64,000 nucleotides of DNA. Origin: Fumia sp045615345 (GTDB lineage: Bacteria > Bacillota > Clostridia > Oscillospirales > Ruminococcaceae). Under the pieces are notes generated by a model. That model was not told the origin of the DNA. It made no database searches and saw only the letters and a program-made list of their open reading frames with translations. Position numbers and translations under genes: made by a program. Location of the stretch: contig JAZLER010000011.1 of assembly GCA_045615345.1 (NCBI GenBank), positions 1-64,000 of the forward strand, in the 5' to 3' direction. Shown one piece after another: positions 34,994 through 43,422 of the stretch. Positions within the stretch are counted from its first letter, which is position 1. The number at the start of each line of letters is the position of its first letter.

Positions 34994-35031
34994 ATAATAA
35001 AGGGTACCCAAATGGGTACCCTTTATTATTT
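34994..35031 (+). terminator. Terminator after tRNA-Pro
   Basis: 16-bp perfect stem (AAAGGGTACCC core) with an AAAT loop. The stem starts right at the tRNA 3' end and finishes in a T-rich arm. Confidence 0.85.
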
Positions 35032-35065
35032 ATCTGAAATTACATAATTTGTATCTTCTACCTTC

Positions 35066-35183
35066 GTGCCGAACGAAATGAGGGACGAAGGGGAACGCTT
35101 ACAAGCGCCTCCTGTGGAGGATACAGCGAGTAAGGGTTCGCGTAGCGGTCGATTTGTGCATCACAAATCGGGCACCGCAAGAG
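35066..35183. repeat. Structured intergenic repeat, copy 1
   Basis: 118-bp unit, more GC-rich than its surroundings, repeated once 151 bp downstream with only a few substitutions and one indel. It can fold as a compound palindrome: outer GTGCC/GGCAC, AACGCTTAC against GTAAGGGTT, CCTCC/GGAGG, and CGATTTGTG/CACAAATCG. Open frames through it are incidental. Family unknown; likely an interspersed palindromic or MITE-like element. Confidence 0.75.
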
Positions 35184-35216
35184 GGCAACGCGGGAGTCAG
35201 TTTTATCTGTTACCCC

Positions 35217-35335
35217 GTGCCGAACGAAGTGAGGGACGAAGGGGAACGCTTACGAGCGCCTCCTGTGGAGGATACAGCGAGTAAGGGTTCGCGTAGCGGT
35301 CGATTTGTGTCATCACAAATCGGGCACCGCAAGAG
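35217..35335. repeat. Structured intergenic repeat, copy 2
   Basis: Second copy of the 118-bp unit. It differs by AAGTGAG for AAATGAG, ACGAGCG for ACAAGCG and one extra T in the last hairpin loop, which leaves the pairing intact. It ends directly at the -35 of the next gene's promoter. The 33 bp between copies carry nothing recognisable. Confidence 0.75.
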
Positions 35336-35364
35336 TTGAACAGAAGTATAAATTATGATATAAT
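35336..35364 (+). promoter_or_regulatory. Promoter of the P-loop kinase-like gene
   Basis: TTGAAC, 17-bp spacer, TGATATAAT extended -10, abutting repeat copy 2. Confidence 0.65.
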
Positions 35365-35382
35365 TGTCTCAGAGGTGAAGTT

Positions 35383-35895
35383 ATGAAGATAGCGATTATC
35401 GGCTACAGTGGTTCGGGTAAGTCCACGTTAGCTATTAAGTTAGCTGAAAAATTCGACCTCCCCACCCTGCATTTTGACAGAATTCAGTTTCTGCCAAATT
35501 GGGAAATAAGAAGTGACGAAGAAAAATTAAGACTTACAGAAGAATTCCTTGATAGTAACGATTCCTGGGTTATTGACGGCAACTATGCCCGATTTTTCTT
35601 TGAACGCCGTATGGAAGAAGCAGACAAGATAATATTCCTTTCTTTCAACCGATTTTCCTGTCTTTACCGCACCTACAAAAGATACTTAAAATACAAAAAC
35701 ACTACCCGTCCCGATATGGCTGAGGGTTGTAACGAAAAATTTGATTTTGAGTTTGCTAAATGGGTATTTTACAAAGGCAGAACAAAGAAAATCAAAAAAT
35801 ATTACGAAAGTATTGTTAATCAATACCGTAACAAGGTAACCGTTATCAAAAACCAAAAAGAACTCGATAAATACATAAAAACGAGCCTGAAATAA
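35383..35895 (+). CDS. P-loop nucleotide kinase-like protein (FlaR/topology-modulation type)
   Basis: 170 residues. Walker A GYSGSGKST at residues 7-15, followed by LHFDRIQFLPNW and VIDGNYARFFFERRMEEAD, the pattern of small adenylate-kinase-like proteins annotated as DNA topology modulation protein or AAA family. Catalytic function is not established for this group. AGAGGTG precedes the start. Single-gene unit with promoter and terminator. Confidence 0.8.
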   Translation: MKIAIIGYSGSGKSTLAIKLAEKFDLPTLHFDRIQFLPNWEIRSDEEKLRLTEEFLDSNDSWVIDGNYARFFFERRMEEADKIIFLSFNRFSCLYRTYKRYLKYKNTTRPDMAEGCNEKFDFEFAKWVFYKGRTKKIKKYYESIVNQYRNKVTVIKNQKELDKYIKTSLK

Positions 35896-35908
35896 TCAGG
35901 CTCGTTTC
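35877..35908 (+). terminator. Terminator between the kinase-like and amidohydrolase genes
   Basis: 12-bp stem AAACGAGCCTGA/TCAGGCTCGTTT with a 5-nt loop; overlaps the end of the kinase-like gene and serves convergent genes. Confidence 0.85.
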
Positions 35909-35909
35909 A

Positions 35910-36809
35910 TTATATACCCAACAGTTTTTCGGCATTTCCTCTTGAAATTTTATAGTATGTTTCTTCGGAAATTTTCCCGTTCAGATAAGCGTTATCAAGA
36001 TATTCGGGGAATTTTGCATGTTTATCTTTAAGATTTAACGTGGTACACATATCGGCACCATAAAAAATTCTGTCTTTAAATTCTTCCATAAACTTATAGC
36101 CGAATTCAGGGTCGCGGGTAATGGCATTATAACCGCTTCCTGCCGACAAATCACAGTTAAGATTAGGATATTTTCGCATAAGCTCAACTATTCTTCCACC
36201 CTCTGTAACTTTACCATCGGGCCAACCGTGACGGGTTTCTTCGGTAACGTCACCGCTTATATGCGACCAGAAACGCTGAGAGTGTCCTAAGAATTTAAGT
36301 TTCGGGAAGGTCTGTAATGCTTTTTCGAGTCTTGGCAATCCTAAGTCATCAATGAGACCATATTCCCCGTCTGTATGTCCAATATGGAAAGTTACTGGCA
36401 TATCAAGTTTTTCACAAGCTTCAAAGAGCTTGAAAGTTCTTGGGTCATCAAAGAATACGTTAGATGTAATCTCCCCTACCCCTTTTGCACCAAGGTTTTT
36501 ATAATGCATTAAAACATGCTCAAAATCGGCATCCTTACCGCTATTGTTACATCTCGGGTCAACATTACAAAACCAAACAAAACGTTCGAGATTCTGTGAT
36601 ACAATTTCGTACACGTCTTCATTGGTGGAAAGCGAATAAGCGCAGGATTCAGGAGAGATAAGTGGCAGTAAAACCGCCTTTTCAATTCCCAATAAATCGT
36701 GCATTTCACAAAGTACTGAAACAGTAACCCAGTTAGTACCGTTATTTCTTATAGGACCTAAAGCGCGAAACGCGTGTGAATGAATATCAATTTTCTTTAC
36801 TAAATTCAT
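35910..36809 (-). CDS. Amidohydrolase-family protein (TIM barrel)
   Basis: 299 residues. Metal-binding IDIHSHAF at the N-terminus, GAKGVGEITSNV, VTFHIGHTDGEYG, LKFLGHSQRFW and IFYGADMCT late in the chain follow the amidohydrolase_2 pattern (decarboxylases, lactonases, uronate-type hydrolases). Reaction unknown. The start MNLVKK has GGAG upstream; the frame extends farther into the SGNH gene without a ribosome site. Last gene of the M55/Gfo/SGNH/amidohydrolase operon, 1 nt behind the SGNH stop. Confidence 0.78.
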   Translation of the reverse strand: MNLVKKIDIHSHAFRALGPIRNNGTNWVTVSVLCEMHDLLGIEKAVLLPLISPESCAYSLSTNEDVYEIVSQNLERFVWFCNVDPRCNNSGKDADFEHVLMHYKNLGAKGVGEITSNVFFDDPRTFKLFEACEKLDMPVTFHIGHTDGEYGLIDDLGLPRLEKALQTFPKLKFLGHSQRFWSHISGDVTEETRHGWPDGKVTEGGRIVELMRKYPNLNCDLSAGSGYNAITRDPEFGYKFMEEFKDRIFYGADMCTTLNLKDKHAKFPEYLDNAYLNGKISEETYYKISRGNAEKLLGI

Positions 36810-36810
36810 A

Positions 36811-37857
36811 TTATATCTCCAATCTTTCTTTAACAGCTTTAAATAAAATGTCATTTCCTTTGCGGTTAAGGTGAATATTATCAACTCGCCATTCAGAAAT
36901 TTCCATATTGGCAAAAACGTCCCTCATTGAAAGAAGATCTATCCTGTCGTTGCCTAATTCCCCGCATACCTGTTTTATTATGTTATCGTACGCTTCAATG
37001 GTATGTAAACTCGAATAACATTCATAATCCATTTCGGGATTTTCAGGATCACAAGATGAAGGAGGCAATAAATAAAGCATCTTACAAGCAGGACACGATT
37101 CAAACACCATTTGTAAAAGCATTGAAAGATCCTTGCGGAAAACCAACGGAGGATTAAGATCTCTGTCATTCGCTCCGAGATTGAAAATAAAAAGATCCGG
37201 ATTAAATTTTTCAATGCGTTCTTTGAAGTTTTCTATGAAAAATCGTGCGGTTTGGGCTCCGCGTCCACTCATATTGATTTCAATATTTTTAGCGCCTGCG
37301 CCAACCACTGTAATCTTGTTGCCTTTTATGTTCTTAAACTTTATCGTATGCTCTTTTTTATCTTTGTTACACGGAAGAACTATCCGCATAAGCCCATATC
37401 CCGCAAAGTTCTTTTCATCACCCAAAGTACTGATATCGGTATCTACTATTTTCCCATCAACTTCGATATCAAAAGTTGCAAAGGAATCAATTCTTCTTTG
37501 CAGATAAAGAATAATTTCATCGTTTTGCACAGGTACTGAAAATTCTACGTCACCACAAGGTAAGAGAGTTTTTACATTACCCTCAAACATCGCAGTATTC
37601 GGAACATCCGATACGTTATCAAGTCCATACACAAACTCACATGGAAAATCAATGTCCACACCATATACAAACTGAGGGTCAGAGGTTATCAGATAGTCAC
37701 GTAGCCTGAAAGACCAGCTCCCCATTCCTACCCCGCAATCAGTCGCATTACTACGTGGCATATCGTCGTAAGGATGTCTGTTGTACGACGTACTGCATCC
37801 AGAGATAAGAACCTTGCATCCTTTTTTACTTAGTAAGTTTTTATACTCCATAGTCAT
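36811..37857 (-). CDS. SGNH/GDSL-family hydrolase with N-terminal beta domain
   Basis: 348 residues. The C-terminal half has SGNH blocks: FIFNLGANDRD (block III) and DNIHLNRKGNDI (catalytic Asp and His). An N-terminal GCSTSYN may be block I or part of an ancillary domain. The beta-rich region at about 90-200 looks like the N-terminal module of carbohydrate esterases of the CE2/CE3 kind. No signal peptide, so intracellular deacylation of an imported sugar or glycopeptide is the likely role. Starts 4 bp after the Gfo/Idh stop. Confidence 0.72.
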   Translation of the reverse strand: MTMEYKNLLSKKGCKVLISGCSTSYNRHPYDDMPRSNATDCGVGMGSWSFRLRDYLITSDPQFVYGVDIDFPCEFVYGLDNVSDVPNTAMFEGNVKTLLPCGDVEFSVPVQNDEIILYLQRRIDSFATFDIEVDGKIVDTDISTLGDEKNFAGYGLMRIVLPCNKDKKEHTIKFKNIKGNKITVVGAGAKNIEINMSGRGAQTARFFIENFKERIEKFNPDLFIFNLGANDRDLNPPLVFRKDLSMLLQMVFESCPACKMLYLLPPSSCDPENPEMDYECYSSLHTIEAYDNIIKQVCGELGNDRIDLLSMRDVFANMEISEWRVDNIHLNRKGNDILFKAVKERLEI

Positions 37858-37861
37858 TAAC

Positions 37862-38734
37862 CTACTTTAAATTAATTTTTTCTCCGGTTTCAAAAGATTT
37901 TACAATGGCGTTCATAACCCGTACGGGAACAATATACTCTTCATAAGAACGTGTCATTTTTCCATTATGAATCATATCGATAAACTCGTCACATTCCTTT
38001 TTACTCATCATAGAAGTATCTACAATCTTCTGATGGGTTTCATGCTCTAAATAAACGCTCACAGCGTAGCTGTAACATTCATTATTAAAGTGATTTGTGA
38101 CTGTAAAACCATCATACTCAATTATCGCACAAACGTTATTACTATTTCTTGATGCAATAACACTCTTGGGATTATAACCGAATATTTCAAGAGTCATTTC
38201 GGTAAGATGTGAAGCATAAAAATAAAAGCCACTGTATTCGCTTTCTATCTGCAAGGGTGCGGAAACAGTACCGCCAAAAATCTTTTTATCGGTAGTTTTC
38301 AAAAGCGCGGATAACTCATCTATTGTATCCGAAAATTTCAAAGAAGAGCCACCGCAGATTGGCACGTTATTCTCTTTTGCTATTGCAATAAGCTCTTTAG
38401 CTTCTTTTATATTCACAGTAAAAGGCTTGTCAATAAATGCAGGGATACCTACCTCTAAAAAAGGCTTTGCAAATTCATTATGGTATTTTCCATCACGCGC
38501 AGTTACCATTACGGCATCTACTTTTCCAACCATATCCTCAACGCTCTTGGCAATCTCAATGCCATATTCATTTGCAAGTTTTTCAGAAGCATCACGATAA
38601 TTGCCATAAAGAATTGTTACTTTACAGTCAGGATATCTCATATTCCCATTTTCGTCAGGCTTGTTAATAAGCTCCAAAAAGCCGTCTGCATGTGAGTTTT
38701 CTGTTCCTAAAATTCCAATTCTGTATTTAATCAT
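37862..38734 (-). CDS. Gfo/Idh/MocA-family oxidoreductase
   Basis: 290 residues. N-terminal GILGTENSHADGF nucleotide-binding region (a shortened glycine motif), VMVTARDGKYHNEF, and FIDKPFTVNIKEAKELIAIA, the EKP-like motif written DKP, followed by the alpha/beta C-terminal domain. Members oxidise or reduce sugars and cyclitols with NAD(P). It lies between the M55 peptidase and SGNH genes with short gaps (9 and 4 bp), so it belongs to the same unit. Confidence 0.82.
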   Translation of the reverse strand: MIKYRIGILGTENSHADGFLELINKPDENGNMRYPDCKVTILYGNYRDASEKLANEYGIEIAKSVEDMVGKVDAVMVTARDGKYHNEFAKPFLEVGIPAFIDKPFTVNIKEAKELIAIAKENNVPICGGSSLKFSDTIDELSALLKTTDKKIFGGTVSAPLQIESEYSGFYFYASHLTEMTLEIFGYNPKSVIASRNSNNVCAIIEYDGFTVTNHFNNECYSYAVSVYLEHETHQKIVDTSMMSKKECDEFIDMIHNGKMTRSYEEYIVPVRVMNAIVKSFETGEKINLK

Positions 38735-38743
38735 ATTTTCACC

Positions 38744-39520
38744 TTAAAATAATATATCTTTATGACATTTTATTGTGTCAACTGTTTTTGAAACAGTTCT
38801 GCCGTTTCTTTGCAAATTCGCATTGTTTTTAACAATATCATCACAATAATCATTTCTGTATAGAGTCAAAGAAATATCAGCAGGGGTTTCAATCTTATAA
38901 GGCTTTATTTCCTTGTATCTCCTCACACCATCAGCTGCCGCATCGGAAATTTTCTTTAAAGCTTCCTCTAAAGGCAAACATTCTGCCTTGTTTCTTATCT
39001 TAGCACTTTTTACTGAGGCTGTAGCAATATTGGGTATAAGGCTTTTCGCCTCATTACAAGCGGCTAAATCACCGCTCACCATAACAAGCGGAACAGAATG
39101 TGCTCCAAATGTTATAGCCTGTTGACCGATTTCGCCATAACTTTTGCCGTTGACTTTATAATCAAACCAACTGGCAGAACTCTGGGTATGGTCAAGAAAA
39201 GCTTCGGTAGTTCCTGCCATCGCGTGGCATCCCATAGTAATTGCCGCGTCATATTCGTCACACTCAAACCAATTAAAATCGGCGTCTTTAATCTGTTTAG
39301 CTCTTTTGTCAAGAAGTTCAGGTATGAAATTATTTCCACCGCAATGACCATCAATTACATGAACTTCATCAGCACCGCCTTCAAATGCACCTGAAATAGT
39401 AGCATTGACGTCTTCCATAAGTAATTTTCTGGCTTTTTGGTATTCTTCATCGACAAATATCATATCTATATCGTCAACACAAGATATTCCCTCTAGGTCA
39501 CTTATTATAATAACTTTCAT
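38744..39520 (-). CDS. M55-family D-aminopeptidase (DppA-like)
   Basis: 258 residues. Zinc-site motifs of peptidase family M55 are visible: SDLEGISCV at residues 7-15 (Asp8, Glu10), VIDGHCGGNN near 55 and ITMGCHAMAGTTEAFLDHT near 94. DppA is a self-compartmentalising D-aminopeptidase acting on D-Ala peptides, so a role in using peptidoglycan-derived peptides is possible. First gene of a four-gene operon with Gfo/Idh, SGNH and amidohydrolase genes. Confidence 0.85.
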   Translation of the reverse strand: MKVIIISDLEGISCVDDIDMIFVDEEYQKARKLLMEDVNATISGAFEGGADEVHVIDGHCGGNNFIPELLDKRAKQIKDADFNWFECDEYDAAITMGCHAMAGTTEAFLDHTQSSASWFDYKVNGKSYGEIGQQAITFGAHSVPLVMVSGDLAACNEAKSLIPNIATASVKSAKIRNKAECLPLEEALKKISDAAADGVRRYKEIKPYKIETPADISLTLYRNDYCDDIVKNNANLQRNGRTVSKTVDTIKCHKDILF

Positions 39521-39619
39521 ATCTTATCTCCTAAACATTATTTTATTATAACAATTATACGCAAAAAAATATAAAAAAGCAATTAACCGCATTGTCTAAT
39601 GTTTTAACTGTATTGCCCT

Positions 39620-39660
39620 AAAAACAAAAACTCTGTATTGTCTAAAGCAATACAGAGCAT
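39620..39660 (-). terminator. Terminator after the second AraC gene
   Basis: CTCTGTATTG/CAATACAGAG stem with a 7-nt loop and a U-rich tail on the minus strand, between the AraC stop and the M55 operon. Confidence 0.75.
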
Positions 39661-39662
39661 TT

Positions 39663-40469
39663 TTATCTTCTTTCACTTGGTTTAATACCATATAATTTTT
39701 TATAACTTCTGCAAAAATAACTCATCGACTGAAAGCCACATTTTTCAGCAATACCCGAAATGGTAATATCGGTGTTTCTGAGCATTGAATCAGCAATTTT
39801 AAGTCGGTAATCCATAAGATATTCCATAACGGTTTTACCGGTTATATTTTTAAACGATCTGCAAAAATAGCTCTTACTTAAGTTACAGATTTCAGCAAGT
39901 GTGTCTACGGTAATATCATCAGAATAATAGTCCCTGATGTGCCTTATAGAAGGTTCAATAAGCTTATATAAACGTAAATTTCCTTTTTTATATCCGATCA
40001 TATTGCTTTTGCAAAGTCCTTTACGGATTAGCATTGCAAAAAGTTCCAGAGCAAGTCCGCTTATTGCGGTTTCATAGGCTTCCTTTTTCTCGGAATACTC
40101 CTTTACCATACGTGTAAGGATTTTTCCAAGACGTTTGTCACTGTGATATAGATTTTTAAAAACATTACCATTTTCCAAAAGCAATGCACGGAGATTAAGT
40201 ACGTCAACACCAGAGTCCGAGAAAAAGTCAAGCGGAATTATAAAGAGATGATATTTACCATTATCAACATTTATAGTTGTATGAAACTCATAAGGATTAA
40301 CAACAACTGTATCACCCGCTTCAACGTTGATAATTTTATCGCCGATCATTAAAATGGTGGTGCCTGAATAAAAATATTTAATCTCTATTGCTTCATGAAA
40401 AGCTACTTTTTCAACCTGAAGATCAGTAACATAAGATGAAATATCAGGACGAATAACAAATAAACTCAT
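39663..40469 (-). CDS. AraC-family transcriptional regulator
   Basis: 268 residues. Cupin-type N-terminal domain (VAFHEAIEIKYFYSGTTILMIG, NPYEFHTT) and C-terminal double helix-turn-helix (ITVDTLAEICNLSKSYFCRSFK, then ISGIAEKCGFQSMSYFCRSYKK). It lies just upstream of the M55 operon on the same strand, with a terminator between, so it is the likely activator of that operon. Confidence 0.88.
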   Translation of the reverse strand: MSLFVIRPDISSYVTDLQVEKVAFHEAIEIKYFYSGTTILMIGDKIINVEAGDTVVVNPYEFHTTINVDNGKYHLFIIPLDFFSDSGVDVLNLRALLLENGNVFKNLYHSDKRLGKILTRMVKEYSEKKEAYETAISGLALELFAMLIRKGLCKSNMIGYKKGNLRLYKLIEPSIRHIRDYYSDDITVDTLAEICNLSKSYFCRSFKNITGKTVMEYLMDYRLKIADSMLRNTDITISGIAEKCGFQSMSYFCRSYKKLYGIKPSERR

Positions 40470-40498
40470 ATCATCACACCTAAAAAATTTTTATTCTC

Positions 40499-40527
40499 AT
40501 TATATCATACAAAATTTCCTATATCAA
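40499..40527 (-). promoter_or_regulatory. Promoter of the AraC gene at 39663
   Basis: Minus-strand TTGATA, 17-bp spacer, TGATATAAT extended -10. Confidence 0.7.
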
Positions 40528-40529
40528 GT

Positions 40530-40558
40530 TTGCCATAACCTCTTATTTGTGGTATACT
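40530..40558 (+). promoter_or_regulatory. Promoter of the HD-domain dGTPase-like gene
   Basis: TTGCCA, 17-bp spacer, TATACT, divergent from and adjacent to the AraC promoter. Confidence 0.7.
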
Positions 40559-40577
40559 GAAAAAAGAGGTGATGCGA

Positions 40578-41768
40578 GTGCTCAACTACGAAAAATTATC
40601 AAAAGAAATTACAGAAAAAATTGAATATGACAGAGAGCATAATACTCTCCCGCAGATGGCATTTGATGACGCTGAAGCTCTGCGCAGAAATATGGACCGC
40701 GATAAACCGAGTATCATAAGACCGCCTTTTATCAGGGATATAGATAAAATTATCCACTGCCCCTATTACAACAGATATGCCGATAAGACTCAGGTTTTTT
40801 CCTTTTACAAAAACGATGATATCACAAGACGAGCACTCCACGTTCAGCTTGTTTCACGAATTGCAAGAACTATAGGAAAAGTGTTAAACTTAAACCTTGA
40901 TTTGATTGAAGCGATTTCTTTAGGTCACGATATCGGGCACACACCTTTCGGTCACGCAGGTGAAAGTTTTCTTGACAAACTTTACTTGTCACATACAGGA
41001 AGGCATTTCTCTCACAATATCCATTCTGTAAGAGTTCTTGATAAGATTTTCCCCTATAACATAAGCTTGCAGACATTGAACGGAATCGCTTCCCACGATG
41101 GTGAGATGGAACTTTGCGAGTATCACCCGAAACCAATTACAAACTTTGAAGATTTTGATAAGCAAATCGAAAGTTGTTACCTTGATAAAGCTCAGGTTAA
41201 AAAACTTATTCCCGGCACTTTAGAAGGCTGTGTAATGAGGATTTCCGACATCATAGCATATCTTGGCAAGGACCGTCAGGACGCCGAAAGAGCACATATG
41301 AAAAACCTCTTTGAAGCAGGCACCATAGGTAGTCATAACGCAGAAATCATCAACAATATGATGGTAAATATCATAGAAAACAGTTACGGCAAGCCATATA
41401 TAAAAATGGATGAAGAACATTTTGAAGCACTTAAGAAAGCAAAATCCGACAACTACGAAAAAATCTATAAAAATGACAGTGTTGCGGATGAACTTAACAC
41501 CATCATAATGCCAATGATGGAAAAGGTTTACGAAAGGCTTTTAAAAGACTTAAAAGAAAGAACTAAACCCTCCCCCATTTTCACCCATCATATTGCTTAT
41601 GTAAACAAGGCACACTACACACGCGAAATTCATTATGAAGAAACCGAACCCAACCAGATTGTAGTTGATTATATTGCGAGTATGACCGACGATTATTTTA
41701 TCGATTTGTATTCGCACCTTTTCCCGAAAGATAAAATGAATATTACATACAAAGGTTACTTTGATTAA
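40578..41768 (+). CDS. HD-domain deoxyguanosinetriphosphate triphosphohydrolase-like protein
   Basis: 396 residues. HD metal site: HVQLVSRIARTIG (first His), the LGHDIGHTPFGHAGE motif near residue 115 and the later RISDIIAYLGKDRQDAER (Asp). This is the dGTPase/Dgt-like HD family, which removes triphosphate from dNTPs; some members protect against phage by depleting dNTPs. Start: the ribosome site AGAGGTG at 40565-40571 fits the GTG at 40578; an ATG at 40572 is too close to it. Confidence 0.85.
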   Translation: MLNYEKLSKEITEKIEYDREHNTLPQMAFDDAEALRRNMDRDKPSIIRPPFIRDIDKIIHCPYYNRYADKTQVFSFYKNDDITRRALHVQLVSRIARTIGKVLNLNLDLIEAISLGHDIGHTPFGHAGESFLDKLYLSHTGRHFSHNIHSVRVLDKIFPYNISLQTLNGIASHDGEMELCEYHPKPITNFEDFDKQIESCYLDKAQVKKLIPGTLEGCVMRISDIIAYLGKDRQDAERAHMKNLFEAGTIGSHNAEIINNMMVNIIENSYGKPYIKMDEEHFEALKKAKSDNYEKIYKNDSVADELNTIIMPMMEKVYERLLKDLKERTKPSPIFTHHIAYVNKAHYTREIHYEETEPNQIVVDYIASMTDDYFIDLYSHLFPKDKMNITYKGYFD

Positions 41769-41803
41769 AAAAATCCTATGCATAAGCATAGGATTATTTT
41801 CTT
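41766..41803 (+). terminator. Terminator between convergent dGTPase-like and membrane-protein genes
   Basis: AATCCTATGC/GCATAGGATT with an ATAA loop and T-rich flanks on both strands. Confidence 0.82.
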
Positions 41804-42525
41804 AATTTTCTGCAATATTGGGTACAAAGCTTGTCGGTACATTCAGAGCATCTGAGCGCCATATTACTGTTTTCCCAGAACCTTTCAGGGTAAGTGAAAA
41901 AGCAGATTTCCCAGATAAGCCAGATTACAACCGCAAATATAACAAGCGACCACGAATAAAAACTGTTTACCATTATGAGTGGCGAAAACATCATAAGATG
42001 ATCCCAGTTAAATATTCTGCAGGTAGTACAGCATTTATTTTTCATAATAAGCCTGAACGGGCACCAGATAAGGACGCATATAAGGTCGCAAAGATAAAAG
42101 AAAACAGAAATAAGTAATACAAACCCTGCATCAATTATATGATTTGCATACAAAGCACCTATTACAATATTCAGAGCTATCCATATAATCATAACCTTAT
42201 ATGCTGAAGCAGTTGTATCGGCTATGTGTTTTCTTAAGCTTTTATAACTGATTTTTTCTTTGATGGGTCTGAAAAGCGAACGGAAAATTTTCTGTGAACC
42301 GATTGAAATATGTGCTTTTACAGGCATCAGCTGTAACACCATATCGATAATCCATATACCCCATAGTATATGAAAAACAGAAAACTTCTTAAAAAAGTTA
42401 AGCCCTGTCAAAATACTAAATTCATCTTTTGCAAAAATATAGATTAAAACAGTAAAAATAAAAATTATTATGCGCCCGAATAGTCTTAAGAAATAAATCT
42501 GTCTGGTTTTTGAAATATTTTGCAT
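41794..42525 (-). CDS. Uncharacterised polytopic membrane protein with cysteine clusters
   Basis: 243 residues with about five hydrophobic segments. Two Cys motifs are striking: KCCTTCRIFNWDH between the third and fourth segments and CSECTDKLCTQYC at the extreme C-terminus. Both could bind a metal or Fe-S cluster on one membrane face. I do not recognise the family. It may have its own promoter (TATAAT near 42556 on the minus strand). It shares a terminator with the convergent dGTPase-like gene. A membrane electron-transfer or metal-sensing role is possible but unsupported. Confidence 0.7.
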   Translation of the reverse strand: MQNISKTRQIYFLRLFGRIIIFIFTVLIYIFAKDEFSILTGLNFFKKFSVFHILWGIWIIDMVLQLMPVKAHISIGSQKIFRSLFRPIKEKISYKSLRKHIADTTASAYKVMIIWIALNIVIGALYANHIIDAGFVLLISVFFYLCDLICVLIWCPFRLIMKNKCCTTCRIFNWDHLMMFSPLIMVNSFYSWSLVIFAVVIWLIWEICFFTYPERFWENSNMALRCSECTDKLCTQYCRKLRK

Positions 42526-42659
42526 TATTCTTCCCTTACACTTATGTTAAAACATTATAGTTTGCCCCGAGAGTTTCTCTTGTATGAGTATGCCCCGAAC
42601 GGCATTTTTCAAACTGAACATATAGATTATACAATAATCTCATATAATTTGCAATATAA

Positions 42660-42692
42660 AATGAAACACCACGATTAAAAATCGTGGTGTTT
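42660..42692 (-). terminator. Terminator overlapping the end of the CarD gene
   Basis: 12-bp perfect stem AACACCACGATT/AATCGTGGTGTT with a 3-nt loop. The upstream arm encodes the last codons of the CarD protein. Confidence 0.8.
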
Positions 42693-43199
42693 TTCTTTAA
42701 CTTTAATTTCATTTGTGATAAAAGGAAAAACCTGTTCGGGTTCTATATTCAAAACTGTAGCAAATTCATCATAAAGAAGTCTTTCTGCTTCTTTTAAAAA
42801 CCTTTCATCGGCAATATGAAGTTTTTTGCCTGATTTAATTACCTCCTGTCCGTGCAAATATACAGACTTTATTCCTTTTATAAGCGTTACTCTGTCGTCA
42901 TCTGTAAGCCAAGCTTTATATTTCAGTTTTCTTTCGTTCTCATCTTCTATCCATAAAGATTCATAATCCGGCATTTCTTTTATAAGTTTATAAATTTCTT
43001 CAGATGATAAAACTCTTCTCATTTTACCAATAAGTTTTTCGCTGTTTACAGGAACATAAATTACAGAATTTTTGTTGTTCACAGGTTCTAAAATATAATA
43101 ATCCGCAATATTGTTCCCGAAATCTTTTTTCTCAGTACCCAAAATTTTACACACACCCTGAGTTCCGTAAATAATAGTATCGCCAATCTTAATTTTCAT
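42675..43199 (-). CDS. CarD-family transcriptional regulator
   Basis: 174 residues. The N-terminal Tudor-like RNA-polymerase-interacting domain reads IKIGDTIIYGTQGVCKILG and YYILEPVNNKNSVIYVPV; the C-terminal helical part has the LIKGIKSVYLHGQEVIKSGKKL pattern of CarD/CdnL proteins. These bind the RNAP beta subunit and tune initiation or rRNA transcription. Transcribed alone. Confidence 0.88.
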   Translation of the reverse strand: MKIKIGDTIIYGTQGVCKILGTEKKDFGNNIADYYILEPVNNKNSVIYVPVNSEKLIGKMRRVLSSEEIYKLIKEMPDYESLWIEDENERKLKYKAWLTDDDRVTLIKGIKSVYLHGQEVIKSGKKLHIADERFLKEAERLLYDEFATVLNIEPEQVFPFITNEIKVKEKHHDF

Positions 43200-43370
43200 A
43201 TTATTTCTCCTAAAAATTTATATGTTAATTGTATCATAACAAAAAATAAATTTCTAATGTCGAAATAAAAATTCGGCGTTTTAACAATAGTAAAGCTTTA
43301 TATTTTTAGGCATTTTGACAGACATTTTTATTGAAAATATAGTCACTTTTTAACATTGGATTTTTTAGTG

Positions 43371-43399
43371 GTGACATTTTAATTTTTATATGTTATTAT
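43371..43399 (+). promoter_or_regulatory. Promoter of the RluA-DUF4250-GH127 unit
   Basis: GTGACA, 17-bp spacer, TGTTATTAT extended -10, followed by AAAGGAGG before the start codon. Confidence 0.65.
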
Positions 43400-43422
43400 A
43401 TACATATGAAAGGAGGTAGATT

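Noticed and set aside
35066..35339. Two overlapping open frames of 60-72 codons in the repeat region
   Set aside because: They are near copies of each other because the DNA is a duplicated palindromic repeat; no ribosome site and no protein-like composition.
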